DNA of 64,000 nucleotides from Oscillospiraceae bacterium (GCA_016281125.1 JAEEIA010000052.1:43353-107352); one strand, 5' to 3'. Positions 33,621 through 43,894 are shown, counted from the first letter of the stretch. The notes: generated by a model from the sequence alone, not told the origin. Program-made: numbers and translations.

Positions 33621-34208
33621 TCACTCGGTATCGGTCAGCGCTGTGATGGCTGCGGCCAGCTCATCCGCGCAGACATGCAGATCCACATTCCGGAAGCGTC
33701 GGCTGATTCCGGCTGCTGCCAGCTTCTCCTCAGAAAAGTCCGCGGTATCCGTCAGAAAGCGGCGGCAGAGCTCCGCATAATTCGGCGCCTCCTGTGCGCG
33801 CTCACGGTCGAGCGCCCGCTGAAGCCGCAGACCGTCCTCCACCTCAATATACAGCGGCACGACAGCCTCCGAACCAAAATATGCACGGAGCTTTTCATAG
33901 GATTCCAGCGTTCCGATGCCGAGGCAGTCACCCTGCTCCAGCGGCACAGAGTTCCGGGCGGTGCAGTATGTCCAGTCCCCCATGACGGTGTGATACGTGC
34001 GCTCCTCGATCAGCAGGCCGTCTTTGCGCAGTGCGGAAAGCGCCGCCTCTCCGATGAAGTGATAGTCGGTGCCGTCCTGCTCATGCGCACGCTGCGGCCT
34101 TGTGGTGCAGAGCACGAGCGGCAGCAGCGGCAGCCGTTCCAGCAGCAGTTTATAGAGCGAATCCTTGCCCGACGCGCTCTTTCCCATGAGATAAAACAGA
34201 TGATGCAT
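33621..34208 (-). CDS. Guanylate kinase-like protein
   Basis: A 195-residue P-loop kinase. Walker A is GKSASGKDS (9-17), and the GMP-binding segment is TTRPQRAHEQDGTDYHFI (35-52), as in guanylate kinases. The sequence is divergent and the gene is monocistronic between an upstream lipoprotein and a secreted hydrolase, so it is probably not the housekeeping Gmk. The start is set by AAAGGAG upstream. Activity on GMP is likely but unproven. Confidence 0.75.
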   Translation of the reverse strand: MHHLFYLMGKSASGKDSLYKLLLERLPLLPLVLCTTRPQRAHEQDGTDYHFIGEAALSALRKDGLLIEERTYHTVMGDWTYCTARNSVPLEQGDCLGIGTLESYEKLRAYFGSEAVVPLYIEVEDGLRLQRALDRERAQEAPNYAELCRRFLTDTADFSEEKLAAAGISRRFRNVDLHVCADELAAAITALTDTE

Positions 34209-34516
34209 ATCTGTGCGCTCCTTTCTGATGACTGACGATTGCTTCTATTATAAAGCATCCCGCACAGAATGTCAATATCTGTGCGCGCCGGAATTGATTG
34301 CCCGTTTTCGTCATTTATTGCGCATACGGCACCGCCGCGCCGCAATCCGTGCATAGCCAAAATCATTGCGGTATGGTATAATGATAATCAATTATACATT
34401 GTCCGCAGTGATTCTGCAAGCGATGATCCGGCATAACGCCCGGGGTATCCGGCTGCATTTTTTCTGCAATGCAGCCCTGATCCGCAAAACATGTTTTGAC
34501 AGAAAGGAGTATCCGT

Positions 34517-36214
34517 ATGAAAAAAAGACTGATGTGTATGCTGATCGCCGCCGCTGTTGCAGCAGTATCGTTACCCGCGCTCAGTGTTTCCGCCGCAGAT
34601 TACAGTTTTATAAAGCAGTACGATGACGGCAGCTTTCTGGAGGGCTGGAACCAGCATGAACGGGGCAGCTATGAAATGACTGAAAATGCGGACGGCGGCT
34701 TTTTCACTTCCTGGGACGGTATCTATGATTGTTACAGTATGTACGGCAAACAGTTTGATCCTCCGAAGGAAGGGTGGGTGTTCGGTAAGGCTGATCTCAC
34801 CTACAATGCGGAGATCGAAGCGACCGGTATTCAGTTCTACGGCGTATACGGACGGGCTCCCCGCAGCCGCACGGAATTTTATGTGATAGAAGGCTGGGGC
34901 AGCTGGCGGCCGCCGGGAGGCCAGGGAAAAATGACGGTTGAGCCCGTTGAGATCAACGGCGTTCAATATGACCTGTACAAATCCGCCAGAAGGGCGTTCT
35001 CAGATTATAATACAATGATAACCCAGTACTGGAGCGTCAGGACGGAAAATCCATTCAGGGAAGGCGAAAAGAATACATGCAGCGGTATGATTTCAGTCGC
35101 GGAGCATCTTCGCGCATGGAATGAAGCCGGTGGAGATCTGGACGAAACCCTCATTTCAGATATTTCCTTCTATACAGAGTCCTACGGCGGGATATTACCC
35201 GATATTAATATGACAGGTACGTGCAAGGCGTCAGGGATCACATTGGAGATCGAAGAAAACCCGAAAAAGCCTGCAAAAAATGTTTCCATGGAGAATTATC
35301 TGCGGACAGATGCAGACGGAACGTATCAGGAGGTCTGGAGAAAAGCCGCCCGCACCTATATGGATTATCAGGATCATCCGGACGGCAGCCTGACCGGCAC
35401 CTGGAACGGTTTTTCCTCCGCCTTTTTCCGGAACGGAATCAGATTCCCGGAGGGTACGGCACCGGCCGCGCAGGCAGAGCAGATCACAGTTTCCTATGAG
35501 GCGGAGATCGAAGCGAAGGGAAAATGCACTTACGGTCTGGCAGGCTTCACAAAGGAACCTGCCGAAGAGGATGCACTTCCGGTCTATTTCCAGATTATAG
35601 AAGGCTGGAACGGGGAACGGGAATTTGAAAACATTGCACCGAAGGATACAGTTGAGATCGACGGGGTGCTGTATGACCTTTATTATGGTTTCCGGCTGCC
35701 GGCAGAGGATCAGCTGCATTCCGGCGATTACCGGATGGTCTGGAGTATCCGGCGGGACAATCCGTTCCGCGCTGGTGAAAAGGCTGTGTATCAGGGTACG
35801 GTTTCACTGGATCAGCATATCCGCGCATGGGAGGGCATCGGTGTGACTGTCGCACCGGAGGCGCTGGATTCCGTTCAGGTGAGTGTGGATGTGATCGAAC
35901 CGGTCAGCACGGCCGGTGAAGAGCAGCACGAAATCATGTACGGTTCCTTCCGGATCGAAAAGCCGGTGATTGTATCCGGCAGCAGCACAGCAGCAAGCGA
36001 TCCTGTATTCCGCGCCGGAGATGCGAACTGCGACGGGATCACCGATGTATCAGACGCTGTGCTCATTGCAAGATTTGCAGCGGAGGACAGAGAGGCAACC
36101 TTCACCGATCAGGGCAGGCAGAACGCAGACGTTACGCATGACGGCAATGTGGATGCGCAGGACAGCGCGAAGATTCTGCAATACATCGCCAAGAAGATTC
36201 TGTCATTCGATTAA
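34517..36214 (+). CDS. Secreted tandem GH11-like protein with C-terminal dockerin
   Basis: A 565-residue exported protein. The signal peptide ends near residue 26 (LPALSVSA-AD). Two homologous domains of about 220 residues follow (about 27-250 and 255-485). Each has the GH11 xylanase layout: a TWNG/SWDG strand, FYVIEGWGSW or FQIIEGWNG with the nucleophile-position Glu, then YDLY and QYWSVR or VWSIR strands. FYTESYGG in domain 1 supplies a plausible acid/base Glu; domain 2 is more divergent there. A C-terminal dockerin (GDANCDGITDVSDAVLIARF and DVTHDGNVDAQDSAKILQY) would attach it to a cohesin scaffold. Start from AAAGGAG at 7 bases. Confidence 0.8.
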   Translation: MKKRLMCMLIAAAVAAVSLPALSVSAADYSFIKQYDDGSFLEGWNQHERGSYEMTENADGGFFTSWDGIYDCYSMYGKQFDPPKEGWVFGKADLTYNAEIEATGIQFYGVYGRAPRSRTEFYVIEGWGSWRPPGGQGKMTVEPVEINGVQYDLYKSARRAFSDYNTMITQYWSVRTENPFREGEKNTCSGMISVAEHLRAWNEAGGDLDETLISDISFYTESYGGILPDINMTGTCKASGITLEIEENPKKPAKNVSMENYLRTDADGTYQEVWRKAARTYMDYQDHPDGSLTGTWNGFSSAFFRNGIRFPEGTAPAAQAEQITVSYEAEIEAKGKCTYGLAGFTKEPAEEDALPVYFQIIEGWNGEREFENIAPKDTVEIDGVLYDLYYGFRLPAEDQLHSGDYRMVWSIRRDNPFRAGEKAVYQGTVSLDQHIRAWEGIGVTVAPEALDSVQVSVDVIEPVSTAGEEQHEIMYGSFRIEKPVIVSGSSTAASDPVFRAGDANCDGITDVSDAVLIARFAAEDREATFTDQGRQNADVTHDGNVDAQDSAKILQYIAKKILSFD

Positions 36215-36216
36215 GC

Positions 36217-36302
36217 GGTATCTCCGATGGATTGATAATGGGGCTCTCGCCCGCTTCGCTATGCGTTTGCACCGCAAACGCACCAAACCCGCCAAAGGGT
36301 CG
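36217..36302. mobile_element. MITE-like element, half copy
   Basis: It starts 2 bases after the dockerin gene stop with GGTATCTCCGATGGATT (36217-36233) and GGGGCTCT as in the complete copy. It then contains a hairpin GCGTTTGC-acc-GCAAACGC (36263-36281). No matching right terminal repeat is seen. Confidence 0.65.
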
Positions 36303-36322
36303 TAACCCTTGTTCTACAAACT

Positions 36323-36357
36323 GAGGCACTGCCCGTTCAAGGGGCAGTGCCTCTTTC
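36323..36357. terminator. Terminator between dockerin gene and DUF4003 gene
   Basis: A perfect 12-bp stem GAGGCACTGCCC / GGGCAGTGCCTC, with CTTTCT following on the plus strand. The two genes converge here. Confidence 0.75.
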
Positions 36358-36390
36358 TGATTCTTCTCTCCGGCAAAAGGAGCATCCCTG

Positions 36391-37476
36391 TCATTCCGCG
36401 GCGTCTGCGTGATCGCTTTCGGCCTCCGTTTTTTCCTGCTTCTCCGCTTCGCCGCTGTCCGTTTCTGTATCATCCTCGCTTGTAACAGCGCCGATCACAG
36501 ACGGCAGAACATTCGATATCACCGTGATCATCGCTGCAATGTGCTTTGCTCTGATGATTCCCAACGCACTGTTGATAAATGTATTGTTGATCATAGAAGC
36601 GTCTGTACCGCAGCTTGCCGCCGCAAGCAGGACGGCAAACATCAGCCTGTCCTTTCTGTCCATCGACTTCTCATCGAAGCCCTTGCAGTTTTTCAGAAAC
36701 GCCTCCGCCTCCATGATTTCATCGGCAATGTCTTCTGCAGTTTCATTCATGCCGGTCAGCGTGCCGAGCGAGATAAACACATTTCCGCCGCCGATATCCG
36801 CTTTGCGTTCCTTTAATGCTTCAAACAGCCGGATGACCCTGTCACATTTTTCCTGCGCATCGCCGTCCGTCAGTGCAAGGAACTCGCTGAGTCCCTGAAT
36901 CGAATCTGCCCCGACCTTATGCTTGAAAGCGGCTTTCAGATAATCCGCGCATGCATCCATATCGCTGAGAATCGCATCAACCGGCCTGTCAGAGAGCGCA
37001 AGGAGAATCACATAAGAAATATCCTCAGCGTCAGTGAGAATCGGGTGCTGCTTCTCCATGCTCTGCATGATTTCGTGATACTTTTCAATGATCTCATCGG
37101 CATGCTCCTGTTTCCCGAAATCACAGATCAGCATCGCGGCAAGAACCATATACGAATTATCCTTAAAATGTCCCTTATGGATCTTCCGGTACACGGCCTT
37201 GACATCTTCGATGTACTGTTCCGGATCTTCGGACAGTGCCATTTCACTGAGCAGCGCTAATCTGATCGTATCTCTGTATTCAGAGAACACGCCTGTATGC
37301 TGTTTGAGAATCCTGCGGCATTCTTTCATCCTTTCCGGATCTGCCTCCCGGTCTGCTCCGGTAAAGATCAGCCCGGCCGCTGTACACATCAAATTGTTTT
37401 CAAACAGGAACTTCCCGGAAACGGCAGAACGGTTCCGTTCAAACAGCTCGCATCTGTTTCTTAAACGCTCGGTCAT
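36391..37476 (-). CDS. DUF4003 family protein
   Basis: A 361-residue, largely alpha-helical protein. It has the DUF4003 features FLFENNLMCTAAGLIFTGADREADPERMKECRRIL (shown as the segment from residue 24, Phe24-Leu58, in summary form) and DRKDRLMFAVLLAAASC near 275. The function is unknown; a cytoplasmic helical-repeat protein is likely. It is monocistronic, with a short acidic tail. Confidence 0.75.
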   Translation of the reverse strand: MTERLRNRCELFERNRSAVSGKFLFENNLMCTAAGLIFTGADREADPERMKECRRILKQHTGVFSEYRDTIRLALLSEMALSEDPEQYIEDVKAVYRKIHKGHFKDNSYMVLAAMLICDFGKQEHADEIIEKYHEIMQSMEKQHPILTDAEDISYVILLALSDRPVDAILSDMDACADYLKAAFKHKVGADSIQGLSEFLALTDGDAQEKCDRVIRLFEALKERKADIGGGNVFISLGTLTGMNETAEDIADEIMEAEAFLKNCKGFDEKSMDRKDRLMFAVLLAAASCGTDASMINNTFINSALGIIRAKHIAAMITVISNVLPSVIGAVTSEDDTETDSGEAEKQEKTEAESDHADAAE

Positions 37477-37542
37477 ATGATCCTCCTCATTCTCATGCAG
37501 CTGTGCTGCGTCCGGTTCCGCTGATTCAGCGGTGTTTCATTT

Positions 37543-38730
37543 TTATTTTCTTGTTTCTTTGACACTGATTCCGAGATCCCGTTCAAATTTCTCCCTCTGC
37601 CGGACATATCGTACCTGCTTTTTCAGTTCCCCCGTTTTCAAAATGCCCGCTGTTCCTCTGACGAGAAACCGGAAGAATCCGTATATAAATGCGAACGGCT
37701 TGAACACGGGATGCTTTTTGCAGAGCTTCCATGTTTCCAGCCCGTTGTCCTGAAAATAGGAAAAGAGCCCCTTGTTCCTGATATCTCCGATCACCGTCCG
37801 GATCCGCTCCCCGGAATCCTCCGGTGAGGACTGCTGCTTTCTCCCGAAGTTTCCGTAGGCCAGAAGGCTTTCCAGCATTTGATCCGCAATCTCCGCGTTC
37901 ACGGGCTCACCGTGTCCGAGCGTTTCAGAAAGCCCGAAATATTTCCTGCACATTTCCGTGACATTGACAGCCAGCTTGAATAATCCGGCTTCTTCTGCTG
38001 CGTGGGCGAATTCCGTTTCCTGCTGTTCGCTGTTCAGGACAGTGTGAACATACATTGCCCAGTCGATGATCTGTCTGAGCCCGAGATGATCCATATGCAG
38101 ATGCTGATGGATATGCCCGAGAAGCACCAGGCCGTTCTCTTTTTCCGGGAGCACAGGGAACCTGTATCCGCCCAGCTCTCTGTATTCTCTCCGCGCAATG
38201 GCCTTTTCCAGCATATCATCTATGTTGAAGCCTTTGGAGCTGAAATGGTGGTGCAGCTCAAATTCGATTCCGTTTTTATAATATCCGAAGTGACGGGGTC
38301 TGGAGGTCTTTTCTCCGTCATCACTTTTTCCGCTCAGATACGCATATCCGTTTGCTTCCATGAGCCGCGCCGCTTCGTCAAACTGCGCATGCGGAACCAG
38401 AAAATCCACATCGCCCATTGCCCGCAGAGAAGGCTTGGGGTAGTATACCGCGGCAGCGCAGCCCTTCAGAATCACACAGGGAATATGATGCGCCTCAAGC
38501 AGCTTCAGCAGCTTGTTCTGCTCGTACAGAAGCCGTACATAGTGTGCCTGGCACTGATCCGTGCTTTTTGTTTCAACGGGAATCACGGCGCCGATCAGCC
38601 CTGTTACAGTCTGCGATTTTGCTTCCCTGATCACAGCATCCCAGTCGGTATCATCGGGGTATGTGAACGGGAACCCGAATAAAGATGCCTTGATCGCGTC
38701 CAGAAGCACCTGCTGTGCTTGTTCTATCAT
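37543..38730 (-). CDS. Nucleotidyltransferase family protein (NTP_transf_5-like)
   Basis: A 395-residue protein with the nucleotidyltransferase core IPCVILKGCAAAVYYP and GDVDFLVP (the GD-x-D-x-D like metal site) at about 104-135, in the pattern of PF14907-type proteins of surface-polysaccharide and peptide clusters. Start 38730 is set by AGGGAGGG upstream. It is the last gene of the leftward polysaccharide operon. Its substrate is unknown. Confidence 0.75.
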   Translation of the reverse strand: MIEQAQQVLLDAIKASLFGFPFTYPDDTDWDAVIREAKSQTVTGLIGAVIPVETKSTDQCQAHYVRLLYEQNKLLKLLEAHHIPCVILKGCAAAVYYPKPSLRAMGDVDFLVPHAQFDEAARLMEANGYAYLSGKSDDGEKTSRPRHFGYYKNGIEFELHHHFSSKGFNIDDMLEKAIARREYRELGGYRFPVLPEKENGLVLLGHIHQHLHMDHLGLRQIIDWAMYVHTVLNSEQQETEFAHAAEEAGLFKLAVNVTEMCRKYFGLSETLGHGEPVNAEIADQMLESLLAYGNFGRKQQSSPEDSGERIRTVIGDIRNKGLFSYFQDNGLETWKLCKKHPVFKPFAFIYGFFRFLVRGTAGILKTGELKKQVRYVRQREKFERDLGISVKETRK

Positions 38731-38824
38731 ATATTCCCTCCCTTCAAATGCAGCAGAAACGGACAGACTGCGCAATCTGCCCGGGAAGAATCCGTCATGC
38801 GGTATGATCCCGCTCTGTCCGCAG

Positions 38825-39871
38825 TCAGTGATGCAGACTTCCGCCCGGAAAGAACGATTTTACGGTCTTTATGAATAATCCGACAGGCCGGTGGCAGCGA
38901 ATCAGCGCATGACAGATATAGGGGTTCAGCCTGTATGAATAATACAGTATTTTTGTTGTCATGCTGCATTGATGAATCCGGGCGCTTTCTTTCTGAATTT
39001 CCGTCCGCAGTATTTTTTTCGCTCGGCCGGAGCCGCTGAGCAGCACCCGTTCCGCATACAGGACAATACAGGATTTTAAGCTGGTATCCGTGTTTTGAAG
39101 GTTTTGCTTCTCTGAAAACACGGCGGGCGTATGCCTTGCGATGTAATCCGCTCTGAAATGAATAAAGTGGACATAATCCCGGATGTTCTTTTCCGACGGC
39201 GTCACGGTAATGCTGTCCGGACGTTTGCGGTAATACATCAGCGGCCGGTCAACGGTCAGAACCGACTTCGCTTTTTCCAGCAGAAACGGAATCAGAATCA
39301 CATCTTCATAGTTGTGCTCCACAGGAAACCGCAGTGCATCAAACAGCTCCGCCCGGTAGATTTTATTCCACACGGCAGGGTTCATTTTTTTGTCCGCCAG
39401 GCTTCTCAGCGCCTCCGCTGCGGAGCAGCAGCCGCTTTCCAGTCTGTACCGGATTTTTCTGTGCGGACAGCACTGCATGTTTTGCGTGGTGTAACAGGTA
39501 TAAAACCCGCAGACAGCAATATCGGCATTCTGTTTCAGCATGGATTTTACCATAATCTCAAAAAAATCACGGGAATAAGCATCATCTGAATCGAGAAACG
39601 CCACAATCTCGCCGTGCATCGCATCCAATCCGGTATTGCGTGCCGCACTCAGGCCTCTGTTTTTTTGATGGATCACTGTGATTCTGTCATCGGTGCGCCG
39701 GTATGCATCGCACAGTTTTCCGGAACCGTCTGTCGATCCGTCATTGATAATGATGATTTCCAGATTCCGGTATGTCTGATGCACCACACTGTCCAGCGCT
39801 TCTCTCAGATAGGGCTTCACGTTATATACCGGAATAATCACACTGACCAACGGGGCGTTCAGTTTATTCAT
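38825..39871 (-). CDS. Family 2 glycosyltransferase
   Basis: A 348-residue GT-A enzyme. It begins VSVIIPVYNVKPYLREALDS and carries NDGSTDGSG near 43 and the sugar-nucleotide/metal motif LDSDDAYS near 97. The ATG at 39871 overlaps the stop of the preceding glycosyltransferase (ATGAATAA), so translation is coupled. Acceptor and donor sugars cannot be read from sequence. Confidence 0.88.
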   Translation of the reverse strand: MNKLNAPLVSVIIPVYNVKPYLREALDSVVHQTYRNLEIIIINDGSTDGSGKLCDAYRRTDDRITVIHQKNRGLSAARNTGLDAMHGEIVAFLDSDDAYSRDFFEIMVKSMLKQNADIAVCGFYTCYTTQNMQCCPHRKIRYRLESGCCSAAEALRSLADKKMNPAVWNKIYRAELFDALRFPVEHNYEDVILIPFLLEKAKSVLTVDRPLMYYRKRPDSITVTPSEKNIRDYVHFIHFRADYIARHTPAVFSEKQNLQNTDTSLKSCIVLYAERVLLSGSGRAKKILRTEIQKESARIHQCSMTTKILYYSYRLNPYICHALIRCHRPVGLFIKTVKSFFPGGSLHH

Positions 39872-41003
39872 CTCCAATATTCTTTTTCCTCTGCCGATAG
39901 CACTCGTCAACAGTCCTGCATGCCTGCAAAAGCGAAATGTTTTCTTTTATGATATACTGACGGCCGCTTGCCTTCCTGCTTTTCAGATCATTTCTTTCGC
40001 CGTACCATCGTTTCATAAACCGGAGGCACTCAAATACAAAATGAAAGAAGCCGGATATTCCCTTTGTCTGTTTCAGCACCATTTTGCGATAGTCCGGATA
40101 TTTCAGAAAGATTTTCGCATACATCGCATGATAGTTGATTCTGTCAATGAGCTCTGCCCGGTTCATGCGGATCAATGCTTTTTCCGCCGACTCCGGCCAT
40201 ACCGTATATCCGAGCCACACCTTCGGAATTCTGGGGCTCCATTCCGCCTCCGCATTGGCAGGAAGCTGCCTGACTGCACTCAGGCTTCCGCTGTGCGCGC
40301 CGCGCAGCCCCATTCCGCCGGCACTTTTATAGCTGTATCCGCTCAGAATCAGCGGCAGCGAGATATATACATACTTTTGAACAAGCAGGAGCGCTGAAAC
40401 GGCATTTGCCATATCCGGACTGGGGCCGGGGAAATAGCTGCCGGTTCGCTCCCTGATTTTTTCAAGCACACTCCGGTGAATGATGCCGTGGTAGATCCGA
40501 GGGAGAAATTTAATATCCTGACAGCCCCAGCTGAGAAAATCATCCATGATCTTTTGGGGATTCAGCTCCCGGACAACACAGCTTCCGTTGTCAAACGACA
40601 GTGCAGGCTTGGTGCCGTGCGCAAAAACAACGTCCGGCCAGTGATACGTTGCAACGTCATTGACACATGCGGGAATGTGATTCCGTTTCAGATATTCCGC
40701 CGCATCCAGCGCAGACTGACAAAGCGCATCATCATCGCCGAGGTATGTGCAGTATTCACCGGTCGCGTGGCAAACCGCCAGATCACTGTTTTCCGTCTGA
40801 GATAATTCGGCGGTACTGTGATAATATTTTATATGTTTCCAGTTCAGCGCCTCAATAAAAGAAATGATCTCATCATTTTGAAGTGTGTTATCCTGGACGA
40901 TAATTTCAATCTTATCACTTCCCAGTTCCACCAGACTTTTCAGGCATTCCTTCAGATACTCATATCTGTTTTTCGTCGGAATCACAACACTCAGTAAATA
41001 CAT
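39864..41003 (-). CDS. Family 2 glycosyltransferase
   Basis: A 379-residue GT2-type enzyme: LLSVVIPTKNRYEYLKECL at the N-terminus and YLGDDDAL near 88 as the DXD site. The C-terminal half is longer than a minimal GT2 domain. The start at 41003 follows GGGAG. It belongs to the same operon as the flippase and polymerase. Confidence 0.85.
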   Translation of the reverse strand: MYLLSVVIPTKNRYEYLKECLKSLVELGSDKIEIIVQDNTLQNDEIISFIEALNWKHIKYYHSTAELSQTENSDLAVCHATGEYCTYLGDDDALCQSALDAAEYLKRNHIPACVNDVATYHWPDVVFAHGTKPALSFDNGSCVVRELNPQKIMDDFLSWGCQDIKFLPRIYHGIIHRSVLEKIRERTGSYFPGPSPDMANAVSALLLVQKYVYISLPLILSGYSYKSAGGMGLRGAHSGSLSAVRQLPANAEAEWSPRIPKVWLGYTVWPESAEKALIRMNRAELIDRINYHAMYAKIFLKYPDYRKMVLKQTKGISGFFHFVFECLRFMKRWYGERNDLKSRKASGRQYIIKENISLLQACRTVDECYRQRKKNIGDE

Positions 41004-41054
41004 CAGACACACTCCCAATGGTTTCTATCACCGCCGGAAAACCGGCCGGCCAAT

Positions 41055-42569
41055 CTATCCCTTATTCCTGTGCAAAAGGCTTCTGAATTCTGTTTTGCAG
41101 CATATACGCGCCAAAACGATGAGGTTTGCAGCGCCCGCGATGATTGCGGTCATCACAATGATGACCGTTCTGTCCGTCAGCAGCCGGATTCCGGTTCTGA
41201 CAAGACAGGCAAATGTGCTTGTCAGAAGCATGGGCAGAACCGTTTCGGTCACCATTCTCTTCATGAACGATTCCCTGAAAAAGCGAAGATAAAACAGCAC
41301 AAGATACGCAGTCGTAAACGCGAGCATCTGTATAAACCAGGAAAGCGCCGCGCCGAGGATGCCGAAGGATCGGATCATCAAGGGCGTCACGGTGATCACA
41401 TATATGATGGAGCAAACCGTCATCACATTGTTGACAACGGTGATCCCGTTCGCCAGATAATAATTATACGGTATCTCCTGAAGTGCGTTCAGCATGGTGC
41501 CGAGAATCAGCGGGACTGCGGCAATCTGCATCGTCTGCGCAATGACGCTGCTGCCGGTCCACAAAAGGAGCAGTTCATAGGAGAACACAGCGACAAAAAT
41601 ACCGATGGAAACCGTAACCGCATTTGCAATCCGATTGCTTCGGACATACTCCTGCTTCAGTTCGTCCTGCTTTTGGGCCGTATAGAAATTTGTAAATTTC
41701 GGAAAGACTGCAATGCCCATGGCCGCAACAAATACGGAAGCGGCAAAACCCAGGTTATAGGCGGAATTATATGCGCCGACGGTTGTCATCTGAAAGCTGC
41801 CGCTGATAATCAGCTTATCCGCCTGCGTATTGATCGCATAGCCGATGGAGATGATCATAATTCCGGCGGCAAATCGCCAGATCTCTTTGATGTTTTTCAT
41901 ATCTTTGACTGTCCAGAACAGGTTGTCTGTTTCCTTTTTCAGGCTGAACACAACAACCGCCCGCAAAGTAGCCAGATATATGAAATCAATCAGCACATGC
42001 CAGATGTAAAAGGATGAAACAGAGGCCGAAACAAACATGACAACGGCAACCACGCCGGCATTCTTGATCACAGACCAGATGATCTGAATGCAGTCAGCAA
42101 GAACCTGCCGCTGCTGGCCGAACAAGCAGCCCAGATACAGATTTGCGAGCAGCTGCGCCGCAATGGAGCATCCCATCAGTCTGATGGTCAGAATGACAGT
42201 CGATAACGGGAGCTGTTCTATCACCAGATACTTTTCTGAAATAAACTCTGCGCCGAAAAAGCATATGAGAACAATCGCAATCGAAATGAGAAAATAGATC
42301 GTTTCAACCGTTCTGAGGATCTGATATTTATATAAGGTATCCTTTCCGGAAGAAGCATCGGCTGCAAATTCGCGCCGTAACGTCTTGGAGAGGCCGAGCC
42401 CCAGCAGATTGAGTGCGGTTTGCAGCGTGGCAAAAAAAGTAATCAGCCCGTATGCTTCCTCGCCGAGGATGGAAATATAAACCGGAACAAACAGATAGTT
42501 TGCCGCCATTGTCCAGGCTCTGCTGGCAAGATTTGCGATCGTATTTATTGCGACTTTGTTTTTTGGCAT
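41055..42569 (-). CDS. Polysaccharide flippase (Wzx-like)
   Basis: A 504-residue protein with about 12-14 hydrophobic helices and an N-terminal ASRAWTMAANYLFVPVYISI typical of oligosaccharide flippases of the MOP superfamily. It would move lipid-linked repeat units across the membrane. The start lies 25 bases inside the end of the polymerase gene. Confidence 0.87.
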   Translation of the reverse strand: MPKNKVAINTIANLASRAWTMAANYLFVPVYISILGEEAYGLITFFATLQTALNLLGLGLSKTLRREFAADASSGKDTLYKYQILRTVETIYFLISIAIVLICFFGAEFISEKYLVIEQLPLSTVILTIRLMGCSIAAQLLANLYLGCLFGQQRQVLADCIQIIWSVIKNAGVVAVVMFVSASVSSFYIWHVLIDFIYLATLRAVVVFSLKKETDNLFWTVKDMKNIKEIWRFAAGIMIISIGYAINTQADKLIISGSFQMTTVGAYNSAYNLGFAASVFVAAMGIAVFPKFTNFYTAQKQDELKQEYVRSNRIANAVTVSIGIFVAVFSYELLLLWTGSSVIAQTMQIAAVPLILGTMLNALQEIPYNYYLANGITVVNNVMTVCSIIYVITVTPLMIRSFGILGAALSWFIQMLAFTTAYLVLFYLRFFRESFMKRMVTETVLPMLLTSTFACLVRTGIRLLTDRTVIIVMTAIIAGAANLIVLARICCKTEFRSLLHRNKG

Positions 42570-43843
42570 ATCTCATTCCTCTCAGCAGCAATCTGCCCGA
42601 TGATAATGACTGTAAACAGGATTCCGTATGTGGAAAAATAGATTCCGCTTGCAAAGCCCTTGACCACGTATACGAGCAGCAAAACGATGGATGTTGTGCT
42701 TTTCAGCGCTCTCGCGTCCTGATATACCCGCCGGACATATACGAAAAAGCAGATCAGGCCAAGCAGCCCCGACTGAATAATCAGTGCGGTCATGGAGTTG
42801 AAATAGACGGAATCCTTTCCCGTGAGCTGTTTGATCAGGCTGAAATCATTTCCGATGCCTGCACCCAGATACAGCACGCTTTTCGGGATCAGCTCCAGGT
42901 ATCCGTAGCTCTTTCCGAACCGGGTTGACCTGTCCAGATATGAAAACTTATCAAACGAATATTTCAGTGAGTTTCCGACGGATGAGTCCGCCAACCCGTT
43001 GAACCACATGATGACGAATACCGTTCCGATCAGAACGGCAGCAAAGAACACCTGTTTTTTCACACTCGCCTTGATGCGTCTGAAATACATCAGAAGGATG
43101 ATACCCTCCATAATAATGGCGGATGTGGAGCCGGATAATACAATTCCTGCGGATACAAACAGAATGAACAGTAATTTTTTCCCGTACAGCACATCCATGC
43201 ACTGTTCCAGGTATAATGCCGTTGTACACAGAATAAAATTGCCGTAGAACGAGGATTCCGACAGCAGGGAGCCCGGCCGCAGAATAGAGGAATTTCCCAG
43301 GTTTTCATAATCCGCATATCCGTCAGCATACGGCTTCAGCGGACCGATCCGGAATATATTGGGAAGGTAAATTTTGGCAAGATAAAAGGCCGCACACTGG
43401 ATCATCAGATAGACGGTGAGAATCACGGCAAACCGCACCATCCATTTTGTAAAGGCCTCTTTGTCATACAGCCGTGCTGCAACCAGTGAACCCATCAGAA
43501 CCCAGAGCCAGAATTTCGCCAGCCCGATCATCTGGCTCCCCATTCCGAGCTGCATCAGCGGATCTGAGAAAATCAGAACAACCATGCCGAAAAATGAGGT
43601 TACAGTAATCACAGCGCCAAACACAAGCGGCTTTGCTTCGATCCGGATCTTTTTCTCTTTCGGTGTGTTGATCAAAGTGATCAGCACAATGAGAATCAGC
43701 ACAAAGCTCCCGAGTGATACCCCGGGAATTCCGGTTGCATATCCGTTCAGAATCAGGCTGAATACAAACCAAAATGCAAACGTATTTTTTTCTCTGTCCT
43801 GATTCCTGATTACATTTGAATCATACATATCCATCTGAACCAT
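42545..43843 (-). CDS. O-antigen/capsule repeat-unit polymerase (Wzy-like)
   Basis: A 432-residue integral membrane protein with about 12 predicted helices and a large loop near 190-215 (RPGSLLSESSFYG), as in Wzy polymerases. The sequence family is weakly conserved, so the call relies on topology and on the Wzx gene next to it. It starts at 43843 or at an internal Met three codons later. Confidence 0.8.
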   Translation of the reverse strand: MVQMDMYDSNVIRNQDREKNTFAFWFVFSLILNGYATGIPGVSLGSFVLILIVLITLINTPKEKKIRIEAKPLVFGAVITVTSFFGMVVLIFSDPLMQLGMGSQMIGLAKFWLWVLMGSLVAARLYDKEAFTKWMVRFAVILTVYLMIQCAAFYLAKIYLPNIFRIGPLKPYADGYADYENLGNSSILRPGSLLSESSFYGNFILCTTALYLEQCMDVLYGKKLLFILFVSAGIVLSGSTSAIIMEGIILLMYFRRIKASVKKQVFFAAVLIGTVFVIMWFNGLADSSVGNSLKYSFDKFSYLDRSTRFGKSYGYLELIPKSVLYLGAGIGNDFSLIKQLTGKDSVYFNSMTALIIQSGLLGLICFFVYVRRVYQDARALKSTTSIVLLLVYVVKGFASGIYFSTYGILFTVIIIGQIAAERNEICQKTKSQ

Positions 43844-43894
43844 TCCCGCACTTGCAGCTCCCGCTTCTCATGATCGTTTGCAACGCCCGCCTGC

